Below, piece by piece: positions 55,301 through 63,946 of a stretch of DNA of 64,000 nucleotides. Positions within the stretch are counted from its first letter, which is position 1; every line of letters begins with the position of its first letter. The notes below the pieces were generated by a model. That model was not told the DNA's origin. It saw nothing but the letters and a program-made list of their open reading frames with translations, and did not search any database. The position numbers and the translations under genes are program-made. This DNA comes from Eledone cirrhosa (Eukaryota > Mollusca > Cephalopoda > Octopoda > Eledonidae), in the NCBI GenBank assembly GCA_964016885.1, contig OZ024744.1, positions 111,893,290 to 111,957,289 on the forward strand, written 5' to 3'.

Positions 55301-56925
55301 AGATATGAAGATGGGGAAGGCAACCGGTCCATCGGGTATAGCTGCCGAGATGCTGAAGGCATCTGGGTCTGTAGGTCACACTATAACCACACGTATTGTT
55401 AACCAGGTAATACTAGAAGGTGTCATACCAAAAGATTGGTGCAGTAGCATCATTGTCAACTGCTACAAAGGTAAAGGTGATGCACTAGATAGAGGAAACT
55501 ATAGAGGTATAAAGCTGATGGACCAGGTCATGAAAGTAACAGAAAGAGTTATAGCACAGTTGATTAGGGACCGGGTGAAACTAGATGAGATGCAATTTGG
55601 GTTTGTACAAGGAAGAGGCACCATTGATGCCCTCTTCCTTGTGAGGCAGCTACAAGAAAAGTACCTAGCTAAAAGTAAGCCACTCTACCTGGCATTCGTC
55701 GATCTCGAGAAAGCCTTTGACAGAGTTCCACGAGCTATAATCTGGTGGGCTCTAAGAAAACTAGGAGTAGATGAATGGCTTGTGAAAGCTGTACAAGCCA
55801 TGTATAGGGGAGCAGTCAGCAAAGTTAGGATTAGCAATGAGTATAGCAAGGAATTTAGCGTACAGGTTGGGGTCCACCAGGGCTCTGTTCTTAGCCTTCT
55901 CCTGTCCATCATAATCCTGCAGGCAATAATGGAAGAGTTTAAGACCGGATGCCCATGGGAACTCCTGTATGCTGATGACCTCGCACTTATAACTGAATCT
56001 ATGGTAGAACTAGAGAAGAAATTCCAAACTTGGAAGCAGGGACTAGAAAGAAAGGGTCTCAAAGTCAACATGACAAAGATTAAGGTCCTTGTAAGTAGAC
56101 GAGAAAACAGAACCCAGACCCCCTTGGCCTTGCTCAGTATGTAGGAAAGGTGTAGGTAGCAACTCCATTCTCTGCTCCAAATGCAAACAATGGGTACACA
56201 AGAGATGTAGCGGGATCTCAGGAAGCTTAATTAAGAATGTAGGCTTCACATGCAGCAGCTGTACTGGGACAGCAAGCAGCAAACAGCCACAGGAAACAAG
56301 AACCACCAATCTCTGGGAGGGCTCTGTAGAAACAGTAGACAGCTTCTGCTACCTAGGTGACCGAATTAGCAGTGGAGGTGGGTGTTCAGAAAGTACAATA
56401 ACTAGGGTAAGAACGGGATGGAAGAAGTTCAGGGAGCTACTACCACTGCTAGCTGCAAAAGGTTTCTCCCTCAAAATGAAAGGCAGACTGTATGATGCGT
56501 GTATCCGAACAGCAATGTTGCATGGTAGTGAGACCTGGGCGCTGAAGGTGGAAGACTTACGTAGATTAGAGAGAAACGAAGCCTGCATGCTCCGATGGAT
56601 GTGTAATAGTAATATACGCGAACGACAAAGCATAAATGAATTGAGAGAGAGACTGAGCATAAGAGGAATCAAATGCTGTGTGCAGGAGAGGCGGTTGCGT
56701 TGGTATGAACATGTGATGCGTGTGAAGGATGACAGCTGCATAAAAAAGTGCAGAGCACTAGAAGTCGATGGAAACCGTGGAGTGGAGAGACCCAAGAAGA
56801 CCTGGGATGAGGTCATAAAAGCCGACCTTACCCAATTACACCTCTCAAAGGCAATGACACACGACCGTGACCTCTGGCGTCATGCAGTAATACAGAGTAC
56901 CCGACCTCCCATGGGTACAAGCTGA
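55301..56925 (+). pseudogene. RTE-like LINE with reverse transcriptase, frameshifted
   Basis: This is the most complete LINE of the window. The first frame (55305-56144, 279 codons) starts within the RT and shows NYRGIKLMDQVMKVTERVI, FGFVQGRGTIDALFLVRQLQ, FVDLEKAFD (residues 131-139, motif A), HQGSVLSLLL (191-200, motif B) and YADD (222-225, motif C), so the catalytic aspartates remain. An 8-bp deletion near 56120 relative to the copy at 50443 (CCCCCTTGGCC against a longer CCTCAGAGAAATGGCC version) throws the frame into a stop. The second frame continues to 56925 with the cysteine knuckle, GSETWAL, MLRWMCNSNIRERQSINELR, LRWYEHVMRVKDDS, PKKTWDEVIKADLTQLHLSK and ends MGTS. The endonuclease and N-terminus are lost. 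Confidence 0.93.
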
Positions 56926-57209
56926 AGCATATAGACAATATGCCCTCACACCCTCCCACTGCAAGGTGGTCGTGGAGGTGCCATGGCAAAATAGCACCCA
57001 GCCCACACTGTAAAGTGGACGTGTAGGTGCCATGAAAAAGCACCCAGCACTCACTGTAAATGAGGTTGGTGTTAGGAAGGGCATCCAGCTGTAGAAATCA
57101 AGCCAAATCAGTTCCTGTATGAGCAAGGCATGGTCAGCCGACCAGACACTGCCCACAACAGGACAACCCGTCTAACCCATGCTAGCGTGGAAGAACGGAC
57201 GTAAAACGG

Positions 57210-57232
<23 letters not shown>
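56926..57232 (+). mobile_element. LINE 3' UTR and GAT tail
   Basis: AAGCATATAGACAATATGCC, AAGGTGGTCGTGGAGGTGCC, GGTTGGTGTTAGGAAGGGCA, GCTAGCGTGGAAGAACGGAC, GTAAAACGGTGATGATGATG. A short internal repeat (GTAAAGTGGACGTGTAGGTG) duplicates the CACCCAGC block. Confidence 0.92.

Positions 57233-57282
<50 letters not shown>
57233..57282. repeat. (GAT)n then (TA)n
   Basis: The GAT tail merges into about 44 bases of TA. Confidence 0.97.
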
Positions 57283-57287
<5 letters not shown>

Positions 57288-57863
57288 TTTTGGAAGAAAC
57301 AGGGGTCTGCGTGGTTACTTGATAAAGTGTATTTAAAAATAAAAAGAAAGCACAAACAGGGGACAATCCCTTCTTCAGTTGTCTGCTGGGGATCACGGAC
57401 ATTTCAATGCATTAAAAACAACATGTCTAACTCCAGTGCGTCAATAACTTGTAGAAGTTATTGGGGAAAAAAAGGAGAGAAAAAAAATCAAACACAAACA
57501 GAAGGGAAAAAAAAGAAAAAGAAAACAAAGAAGATACTGAAAAAGAGAGGAACACTATAAGTAACTGGGAGAGAGAGAAGGCATAAACAGCTACTGAAGA
57601 TAAGTCCGATGCTTTTGTTGATGGTGAATTGGGGAGAGTGAAGAAAATGCAGATGACCTCTGCAAAAGTAGGGGAAAAGAGGCAGAGATAAGAGAAAACG
57701 AAAGTAGTAGAGGAGCAGGGAGAAGGAGATTAAAAGTGAGAGAGAGAGAGAGAGAGGGGAGAGACAGAAAGAAAGGGAAACAGTTAATAGCAACCAAGCA
57801 GGTCACAGCAAAAAATTAATAAAAGTTTTGGGATAAATAGTGTGGTTACTTGATAAAGTGTAT
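57283..57863. other. purine-rich region between 22-bp direct repeats
   Basis: GTGGTTACTTGATAAAGTGT plus AT occurs at 57311-57332 and 57842-57863. Between them lie a retroelement-end-like stretch (minus strand CTGAAGAAGGGATTGTCCCC, near 57370) and about 300 bp of A/G-rich sequence (57473-57780). The direct repeats could be terminal repeats or a duplication. No gene. Confidence 0.45.
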
Positions 57864-57884
57864 ATATATATAGAGAGAGAAGTG
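57864..57884. repeat. short TA/GA run
   Basis: TATATATATAGAGAGAGAAG. Confidence 0.9.
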
Positions 57885-58692
57885 TATCATCATCATCATC
57901 ATCATCATCGTTTAACGTCCGTGTTCCACGCTTGCATGGGTTTGGACGGGGGTTTTCCCACTTGAGGCAAGAGTGGTTGTCTTGCTCGCATAGGACTGTC
58001 TGGCAGGTTTTCTACAGCTGGATGCCCTTCCTAACACCGACCACATTTACAGTGTGGGACTGGGAGGTTTTTACCGTGTTGCCTACACGGCCACATTACA
58101 GCGTGGACTGTCTGGCGGGTTTTCTACAGCTGGATGCCCTTCCTAACACCAACCACATTTACAGTGTGGGGCTGGGAGGTTTTTACCGTGTTGCCTACAC
58201 GGCCACATTACAGCGTGGACTGTCTGGCGAGTTTTCTACAGCTGGATGCCCTTCCTGACACCAACCACATTTGCAGTGTGGGGCTGGGAGGTTTTTACCG
58301 TGTTGCCTACACAGCCACATTACAGCGTGGACTGTGTGTTTTTTTTGTCGTGACACCTACACGATCTCATTTGTTTCGGCCTGGATGGTGTGGCACCAAC
58401 ATAACTTTACATAGAAGGGGGGTGGTGTGGATGGGGTGGGGGTGGTGGGACGGGGGTGTATTTTGTTAGAGATGCCTACTGACTGTAGTAGGTTTTACTA
58501 TGTATTTAGGTAAGGCGGGTCTTCTCTATTACTGAGTACCGCCAAAGGTCTCGGTCAAGTGACATTGTCTTGGAGAGGTGTAAGTGTGTGAGGTCGGAGT
58601 TTATCAGCTCGTCCCAGGTTTTTCTGGGTCTGCCTATTCCGTGGCTACCGTCTATCTTTATTGCCCTGCACTTTGTTATACAGCTATCGTCT
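57885..58692 (-). mobile_element. LINE 3' end with triplicated UTR unit
   Basis: Minus strand: C-terminal coding remnant (CRAIKIDGSHGIGRPRKTWD, ELINSDLTHLHLSKTMSLDR, ending EKTRLT and a stop near 58501), then the 3' UTR. Within the UTR, 58020-58340 holds three tandem copies of a roughly 107-bp unit (TTTCTACAGCTGGATGCCCT, TCCTAACACCAACCACATTT, TTACCGTGTTGCCTACACGG, read on the plus strand). It ends in ATCATCATC at 57888. The copy at 46282-46674 has the single-unit form. Confidence 0.88.
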
Positions 58693-58715
58693 GTATATAT
58701 ATATATATATATATA
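58693..58715. repeat. (TA)n
   Basis: TATATATATATATATAT between the LINE and the next element. Confidence 0.95.
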
Positions 58716-58955
58716 GTAAGTTATTCTGGGTTGAATCGGAGGTAACCACAGTAAGTAAGGTACTCAATACATAGCAGACTATAAAAGTTTTAATATAGAT
58801 GAGATTCTACAGGACTAGAACTGTTTCATTCTTTAGAAATCATCAGGAATCTGGCTTTCCAAAAATAAATGTTGTATTTATAGCTCTTTTCAGGTGGTAG
58901 GAGAGGGTGGGGAGTGGGATGGGTGGAGGTCATTGGTTGATAGAAAAGGGAATTC
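58716..58955 (-). mobile_element. solo PLE terminal repeat with hammerhead
   Basis: GGTTGAATCGGAGGTAACCA, AAGGTACTCAATACATAGCA and CTACAGGACTAGAACTGTTT match 44769-44870. Here the sequence continues past the hammerhead instead of folding back (GGAATCTGGCTTTCCAAAAA). TA-flanked on the left. Confidence 0.75.
58802..58852 (-). ncRNA. hammerhead ribozyme
   Basis: Minus strand: stem I AGATTC (58852-58847) pairs with GAATCT (58807-58802), 6 perfect pairs. CTGATGA is 58846-58840, stem II TTC-TAAA-GAA with a T-T pair at its base, GAAA 58827-58824, stem III ACAG/CTGT with an 8-base loop, A (58808) after U at the cleavage site. Confidence 0.78.
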
Positions 58956-59202
58956 ATTAAAAGCTAATTCTTTAAAGCTATAATTTTTATTTAGAGTAAC
59001 AAAGGCAGAAAGAATTCTATAAACAAGTTCAGATAAAATAAGATGATGCTTGACATACCTTGACTAAGTAGATGGTTAAAATTCAGTCAGGGCAGAAAAC
59101 CATTACTGTGGAGTGCTTCTAATCTATTGTAGAACTTTATTCATTGATTTATTCATTGAACCTTGTTTAACCTTTAAATATATATATATATATATATATA
59201 TA
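58956..59202. other. unique AT-rich sequence and (TA)n
   Basis: No gene seen; (TA)n at 59179-59202. Confidence 0.5.
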
Positions 59203-59588
59203 TTCAGGTTTGTGGTTCACCACTGTATAGAGCTGGTCTATTCCGTATGGTCAATCGTAATGAAATAATATAGAGAGTACTCAACGTAAAGCAGTTCAAC
59301 CGTCTTTGTTTTTGTAGTTGGTGGTGCTATTACGGAGTTAAATATTATAATGAAATGACAGGAGGCTGGATTTGTGTAAATCCTTGAAAGGTTTATTATA
59401 CTATGATCATTTCAATTGGGTCCTCGATTTTCAGCCCCATGGATTTTATCTATTACATTCACGTATTATATTTCGAATACCTGATGATATCACCGGATTC
59501 ATACGGAACCCAGTCATTGAAATGATCATAGTATAATAAACCTTTCAAGGATTTACATAAATCCAGCCTCCTGTCATTTCATTATAAT
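59203..59588. mobile_element. foldback element, PLE-terminal-repeat-like
   Basis: 59350-59426 (ATAATGAAATGACAGGAGGC, TCCTTGAAAGGTTTATTATA, CTATGATCATTTCA) is the reverse complement of 59515-59588. GAGAGTACTCAACGTAAAGC in the left flank resembles the AGTACTC/AAGCACTC signature of the other foldbacks. Confidence 0.75.
59475..59534 (+). ncRNA. hammerhead-like motif, weak stem II
   Basis: ATAC (59477-59480) pairs with GTAT (59531-59534). CTGATGA is 59481-59487, GAAA 59519-59522, stem III ATG-AT-CAT, A59530 after U. The 31 bases between core halves do not give a stem directly at the core. Decayed or misassigned. Confidence 0.45.
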
Positions 59589-59631
<43 letters not shown>

Positions 59632-59716
59632 GGGGGTATAGAGAAAGAAAGAGAGAGAAAGAGGGGTATAGAGAAAGAAAGAAAGAGAGGGGGGTATAGA
59701 GAAAGAAAGAGAGAGG
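59589..59716. repeat. TA then GA-rich repeat
   Basis: (TA)n, (GA)n, then a roughly 30-bp unit GGGGTATAGAGAAAGAAAGA repeated three times. Confidence 0.93.
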
Positions 59717-59780
59717 CAGGTGAGAGCTGCCAACAGTTTCACAGTCTCACATTTGTGGTAAGACCATGATATAAAAAATA

Positions 59781-59842
59781 TTATTGTTTCTACTTTAGGC
59801 ACAAGGCCAGCAATTATGCCCGTGTATTACTGGTACTTAAAA
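59781..59842 (-). mobile_element. SINE 3' fragment
   Basis: ATTGTTTCTACTTTAGGCAC, AAGGCCAGCAATTATGCCCG, TGTATTACTGGTACTT: the end of the common SINE on the minus strand. Confidence 0.88.
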
Positions 59843-60112
59843 AATATAATCTTTGTTTGTTGGAAGAAATGGTCTTGCTTGAAATTGTAGACTTAAAAAA
59901 AAGTATCTTGAGAATATATAGCTGAATTCTAATAGAAGTTTGGTCACATTATTGAGTTCTAAACAGCAGCCTAGTTAGTTCTTGTTGGCAGTACTAGAAA
60001 CAACTTACTACTAATAAACAGTGCCAACACTCCTGCTTGCCAAAATACAATCTCAGAGTTGTCATTGATTCCTGCATTCTTTAGATTCCTTGCACTCTAT
60101 ATTTATAGAATC
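59843..60112. other. no gene recognised
   Basis: AT-rich unique sequence. Confidence 0.5.
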
Positions 60113-60235
60113 TATTACTATCATCACCATCACCACCTTCACCATCACCACCAGCAGCACCACCATCACCACTACCAGCAGCACCACCAGCACCACCACC
60201 ATCACCATCATCATCATCACCATTATCACCACCAC

Positions 60236-60285
<50 letters not shown>

Positions 60286-60573
60286 CCATTATCATCACCA
60301 TTATCACCATCATCATCATCATCATCATCATCATCACCTCCATCATCATCATTATCACCACCACCACCACCATCATTATCACCATCATCATCGTCACCAC
60401 CACCACCATCATTATCACCAACATCACCATTATCACCATCACCACCACCATCATTATCACCACCATTACCACCATCACCACCATTATCACCATAACCATC
60501 ATTATCACCACCATCACCACCATCACCACCATCACCATCATTATCACCACCATCATCATCATCACCATCATTG
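60113..60573 (+). repeat. (CAT/CAC)n triplet array
   Basis: CAT, CAC, CAG and TAT triplets for about 460 bp; frames read poly-His, poly-Ile/Thr, poly-Asp/Gly. The longest pure (CAT) block is near 60236-60283. Confidence 0.96.
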
Positions 60574-60599
60574 ACAGAAGGCAGAGTTCTATCAATAAA

Positions 60600-61010
60600 T
60601 GTAAAAAAAAGTTCAAATCCTGTTGAGGTCAACTTTGCCTTTTGGGGTGGTTGATAAAATAAAGTAGCAGTGAAGTAGCAAGCGACGCCTGGGCTGGTTT
60701 GGACACGCTTTGAGACTTCCCCCGGAGAGACTGGCGAACCAAGTACTTAAATGGAGCCCGCAGGGAAGCAGACGGAGAGGGCGACCCAAAATGAACTGGC
60801 GCCAGACAGTTGAGAGGGACCTGCGAGCGACAAACAGACAATGGCGGGACGCTGTGCAACTGGCTGCTGACCGAACGCGGTGGAACACTATGATTGCCTC
60901 ATGCGTCGCAAGACGCGGGAGCTTCTGAGTCTGAGTCTGAGAAGTAGCAGAGTTGATGTACTCAACTTTACCATCCCCACAAGTTGCTGGCATTGTGCCT
61001 AAATTAGATA
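60600..61010 (+). mobile_element. SINE interrupted by a LINE fragment
   Basis: The left part (GTTCAAATCCTGTTGAGGTC, AACTTTGCCTTTTGGGGTGG, AAATAAAGTAGCAGTGAAGT) continues after 60940 as AGTAGCAGAGTTGATGTACT and GTTGCTGGCATTGTGCCTAA. Confidence 0.82.
60681..60940 (+). pseudogene. LINE C-terminal fragment inserted in a SINE
   Basis: The frame reads RRLGWFGHALRLPPERLANQ, KWSPQGSRRRGRPKMNWRQT, VERDLRATNRQWRDAVQLAA, DRTRWNTMIASCVARRGSF, stop at 60926-60928: the W-GH-LR-P / GRPK-W / DR-W tail found at the C-terminus of many LINE polyproteins, different from the RTE-like copies here. It ends in (TGAGTC)n. Nine-base direct repeats GAAGTAGCA at 60672-60680 and 60941-60949 flank it: a complete short insertion with target duplication. 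Confidence 0.85.
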
Positions 61011-61048
61011 TGATGATGATGATGATGATGATGATCATCATCATCATA
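61011..61048. repeat. (GAT)n/(ATC)n hairpin
   Basis: GATGATGATGATGATGATGATC followed at once by its complement ATCATCATCATC: a palindromic triplet run. Confidence 0.95.
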
Positions 61049-61059
61049 GTTACCACCTC

Positions 61060-61240
61060 CACTGGCAAGATTTGAACTTTTTATGTTCAGAGTTCACATC
61101 TTACTGAGGTGAACTCTGCCTTTCACCCTTCTGGGGGTTGGTGAAATAAAGTACCAGCTAAGTACTGGGGGTCTGATGTAATCGACTTTCTGCTTCCCTT
61201 CCCAAACTGATGACCTTAACCAAAAGAAGAAATCATCATC
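61060..61240 (+). mobile_element. diverged SINE copy
   Basis: GAGTTCACATCTTACTGAGG, TGAACTCTGCCTTTCACCCT, GTGAAATAAAGTACCAGCTA and AGTACTGGGGGTCTGATGTA match the diverged subfamily at 33421. Confidence 0.8.
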
Positions 61241-61264
61241 ATCAACATTATCAATTGAGATTTG

Positions 61265-61380
61265 TAACAAAAGATGAAGATGGAGAGAGAAAGAAAGAGA
61301 GACTGTATGTGAGAGAGGGGGAGAGTAACGAGAGAGTAGAGAGTGAGAGAGAGAGGGGGGAGAATTAAACAGGCGGGAGA
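61265..61380. repeat. GA-rich low-complexity
   Basis: GAGAGAGAAAGAAAGAGAGA and AGAGTGAGAGAGAGAGGGGG. Confidence 0.9.
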
Positions 61381-61490
61381 GTAATAAAACTATTTTTTTT
61401 CATCATTAGCTGATATTTGGAACATAACTTAACGAAGGTTATTCCATAAAATTATGATGGAAGGTTTTTAGATAAATATAATCACTTTAA

Positions 61491-62034
61491 CCTTTTCATT
61501 ACCAAAATTCTAATCATTTTTTATGATTTTGAAAATTATCAAAAGTTTGGAGAAATTTAGTAATATAATTAAACATAACAAAGAATTTTACATAAAATTC
61601 TGATGGAATGGTTTTAGATAAATTTGATGAAGTTAGTGCCTAGAAGAGTGCTGATATTTGCATTCTACATGTCATGTAGGATGGGCCAAGGAGTAGCTAT
61701 GGTGTGCTGAGTTGATCAGGTGCCACAAGGTGCTCTAATCCTTACTACATGCCTATTTTCGCACACCTTGCTAGGTGAGAGCCAAATAAATATTGTATTG
61801 AATCCTTTTGATACCAAACTGCATGAAATGACCCCTAATTCTGATACAAAACTTTATATTTTAAAGCATTTGTTTCTTTCAAAACCTTCAATCATAATTT
61901 TATGAAACAACCATTGTTAAGTTATGTTCCAAACATCAACTTAATAATGAGAAAGTTACATTTCTAAATCCCTCCAAATTCTTGATTATTTGAAAATCAT
62001 AGACAGTGTCTTTCATAATATGGAAATGAAAGGG
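61491..62034. mobile_element. TTAA-flanked MITE with long inverted ends
   Basis: The left end CCTTTTCATTACCAAAATTC and the right end, read inward, CCCTTTCATTTCCATATTAT are inverted, each next to TTAA (61487-61490, 62035-62038). Inside, GGAGAAATTTAGTAATATAA is complementary in arrangement to TTACATTTCTAAATCCCTCC. A TTAA duplication again suggests a piggyBac-type mobiliser. A piece of another copy lies just left (61390-61486) and at 63760-63946. No transposase. Confidence 0.6.
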
Positions 62035-62262
62035 TTAATGACATAGATAGTGTCTTTCATTAGAAATATGGTAATGAAAGGGTTAATGACATAGACAGTG
62101 TCTTTCATTAGAAATATGGTAATGAAAGGGTTAATGACATAGACAGTGTCTTTCATTAGAAATATGGTAATGAAAGGGTTAATGACATAGACAGTGTCTT
62201 TCATTAGAAATATGGTAATGAAAGGGTTAATGACATAGACAGTGTCTTTCATTAGAAATACG
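61995..62262 (+). repeat. 48-bp tandem repeat grown from a MITE end
   Basis: Five copies of ATAGACAGTGTCTTTCATTA, GAAATATGGTAATGAAAGGG, TTAATGAC. The unit contains the MITE terminus plus TTAA. The period is a multiple of three, hence the repeating 16-residue minus-strand frame, which is not a gene. Confidence 0.92.
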
Positions 62263-62282
62263 GTAAAAAAATAAACATGACA

Positions 62283-62520
62283 AACACAGAGATACAAAAG
62301 TAAAGACTTATTAGGTTTTCACTTGGGAAGAAGTAAATGAGGGTTTCAATGTATTGGACAGAAGTCCTTCTTCAGGAAATAGTAGAGTTAGGAGAGAAAA
62401 GGGAAAAGATTGGAACAATGGAATTTGGGAGAAAAACAAGAAAAGATTATATATATATATATGGTGGCAAGGTTGTAAAAGAAAAGAAATTGTCATCCCT
62501 TGAATCGTAAGAATGTTTTT
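62283..62520 (-). mobile_element. probable 3' region of the LINE relic
   Basis: Minus strand: TCCTGAAGAAGGACTTCTGT, CCAATACATTGAAACCC, CTCATTTACTTCTTCCC, with a GGAC-TTCT-GTCC hairpin after CTGAAGA. It follows the coding relic of 62525-63070, so it is likely its 3' UTR. The core order hints at a decayed hammerhead (CTGAAGA, hairpin, GAAAC) but with extra bases. Confidence 0.45.
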
Positions 62521-62524
62521 CAAA

Positions 62525-63070
62525 TTTTGAAGGTGCCAGCTGCTGCAGCCATTTGTAGACTATGAATTAGGGAGTTACGCTCTTTGTCCACAAATCCAAG
62601 TTCAGTCATACTTTGGTCCAAGTGGGTTGGTATATAACCTGTAGTTCCAATAATTGTTTCTACTTTAGGCACAAGGCCAGCAATTACCCAGTGCATTACT
62701 GGTACTTTATTTTATCGACCCCGTAAGGATGAAAGGCAAAGTCAACCTCGGAGTTCCAATAATGATGGGTATGAAGCTAAAGGTGTATCCTGGATACTGG
62801 ATCTGCAAACTCCTCATCAATGGTCCGTTGATGTCCTCCTTTTCTTGTATTTTTCTTACAACGTTGACATCAAGTGAGCAGCTGATCTCTACAACAGAGT
62901 ACGTTTTCAAGGTGCGATATCATAAATTTGTCGGAACTCCATGCCAGGCCTTTTGACTGATTTATCCCCTCTATGGTCTATGTTTTTCGTCTCAAGAACC
63001 CATGCACAACTTTCTCTGTAAATTGGTTCATTTTTTATCTTGTTCAGACATTGAATAGGATTTTCCAATT
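62525..63070 (-). pseudogene. LINE C-terminus with restriction-like endonuclease domain (relic)
   Basis: Minus strand: ENPIQCLNKIKNEPIYRESC, KNIDHRGDKSVKRPGMEFRQ, then in another frame KTYSVVEISCSLDVNVVRKI, QEKEDINGPLMRSLQIQYPG, YTFSFIPIIIG, and beyond the inserted SINE GYIPTHLDQSMTELGFVDKE, RNSLIHSLQMAAAAGTFKI, stop. The RP-x-VVE-x-D-x-K-x-EK-x-IP layout resembles the PD-(D/E)XK endonuclease end of R2/NeSL-type LINEs. A frameshift near 62905 and the SINE at 62655-62751 break it. Family assignment is by memory of the pattern. Confidence 0.62.
62655..62751 (-). mobile_element. 5'-truncated SINE with perfect target duplication
   Basis: The SINE 3' part (TTGTTTCTACTTTAGGCACA through AAGTCAACCTCGG read on the plus strand) sits inside the LINE relic. 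AGTTCCAATAAT occurs at 62643-62654 and 62752-62763 as target duplication. So the SINE landed after the LINE had inserted. Confidence 0.9.
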
Positions 63071-63086
63071 TCATATATATATGTGT

Positions 63087-63368
63087 GTGGAGGTACATGG
63101 TTTAGTGGTTAGAGCATTGGGCTTGCAATTGAAAGGTTGTGAGTTCAATTCTCAGATCGGGTGACATGTTGATTCCTTGAGTAAGACACTTTATTTCACA
63201 TTGCTCCAGTTTACTCAGCTGTAGAAATGAGATGGTGGTGCCACAGAAAAAAAGCACCCAGCACTCACTGTAAATGAGGTTGGTGTTAGGAAGGGCATCC
63301 AGCTGTAGAAATCAAGCCAGACTCAGTTCCCGTCCCACGCTTGCAAGCAGGGAAAAGCGGACGTAAAA

Positions 63369-63370
<2 letters not shown>
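63087..63370 (+). mobile_element. tRNA-derived SINE with LINE tail, full length
   Basis: GTGGAGGTACATGGTTTAGT, GGTTAGAGCATTGGGCTTGC, GAGTTCAATTCTCAGATCGG, then GTAAGACACTTTATTTCACA, a deletion of the AAGTGGTCGTGG block, CAGCACTCACTGTAAATGAG, CAAGCAGGGAAAAGCGGACG, TAAAATGA. Confidence 0.93.

Positions 63371-63412
<42 letters not shown>
63371..63412. repeat. (TA)n
   Basis: About 40 bases of TA at the SINE 3' end. Confidence 0.97.
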
Positions 63413-63415
<3 letters not shown>

Positions 63416-63759
63416 TTATGCAAGATGTCAGAATGTAAAGAACTGGTAGAAACAACACAAAGTGTCTCATCCAAACAAGTTTATTAATACACCTTACTTG
63501 GAGGTGTACTTCATCTTATCAACTTCAAGAGGAAAAGAGAGTTGCATTCATTAGGTTTTGAACTCACTGCACAACAGTCAGAACAAACTCATAACAATTT
63601 TGTAAACTTGTAACATAAATGCATTTCATCCCACCCTGTTCAGTATTGTCCTTGAAACCATGGTACCAACTTGCCTATGACTAACCCCTACCTGATCCTA
63701 TCTTACCAACGATCTTATAATGCCACCTTACCAAATTTCCCTAATCATTTTGTTATGAT
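63413..63759. other. unassigned, possible retroelement end
   Basis: CAACACAAAGTGTCTCATCC, AATACACCTTACTTGGAGGT and GTACTTCATCTTATCAACTT contain an ACACCT/AGGTGT hairpin; the rest to 63759 shows nothing. Confidence 0.4.
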
Positions 63760-63946
63760 ATTTTTAATAAAATAATCAACAAATAATTTTGAAAATAATC
63801 AAGAATTTGGAGAGATTTAGTAATATAACTCTTTTGTTATCAAGTTGGTGTTTGGAACATAACTTAATACAGGTTCATACATAATATTATGATAGCAAAT
63901 ATTTAGATACCAAATTTCTAATGTATTCACTATGTGAATAATTTCA
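63760..63946. mobile_element. fragment of the TTAA MITE family
   Basis: ATTTTGAAAATAATCAAGAA, TTTGGAGAGATTTAGTAATA and TTGGTGTTTGGAACATAACT match both arms of the element at 61491-62034. Confidence 0.7.
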
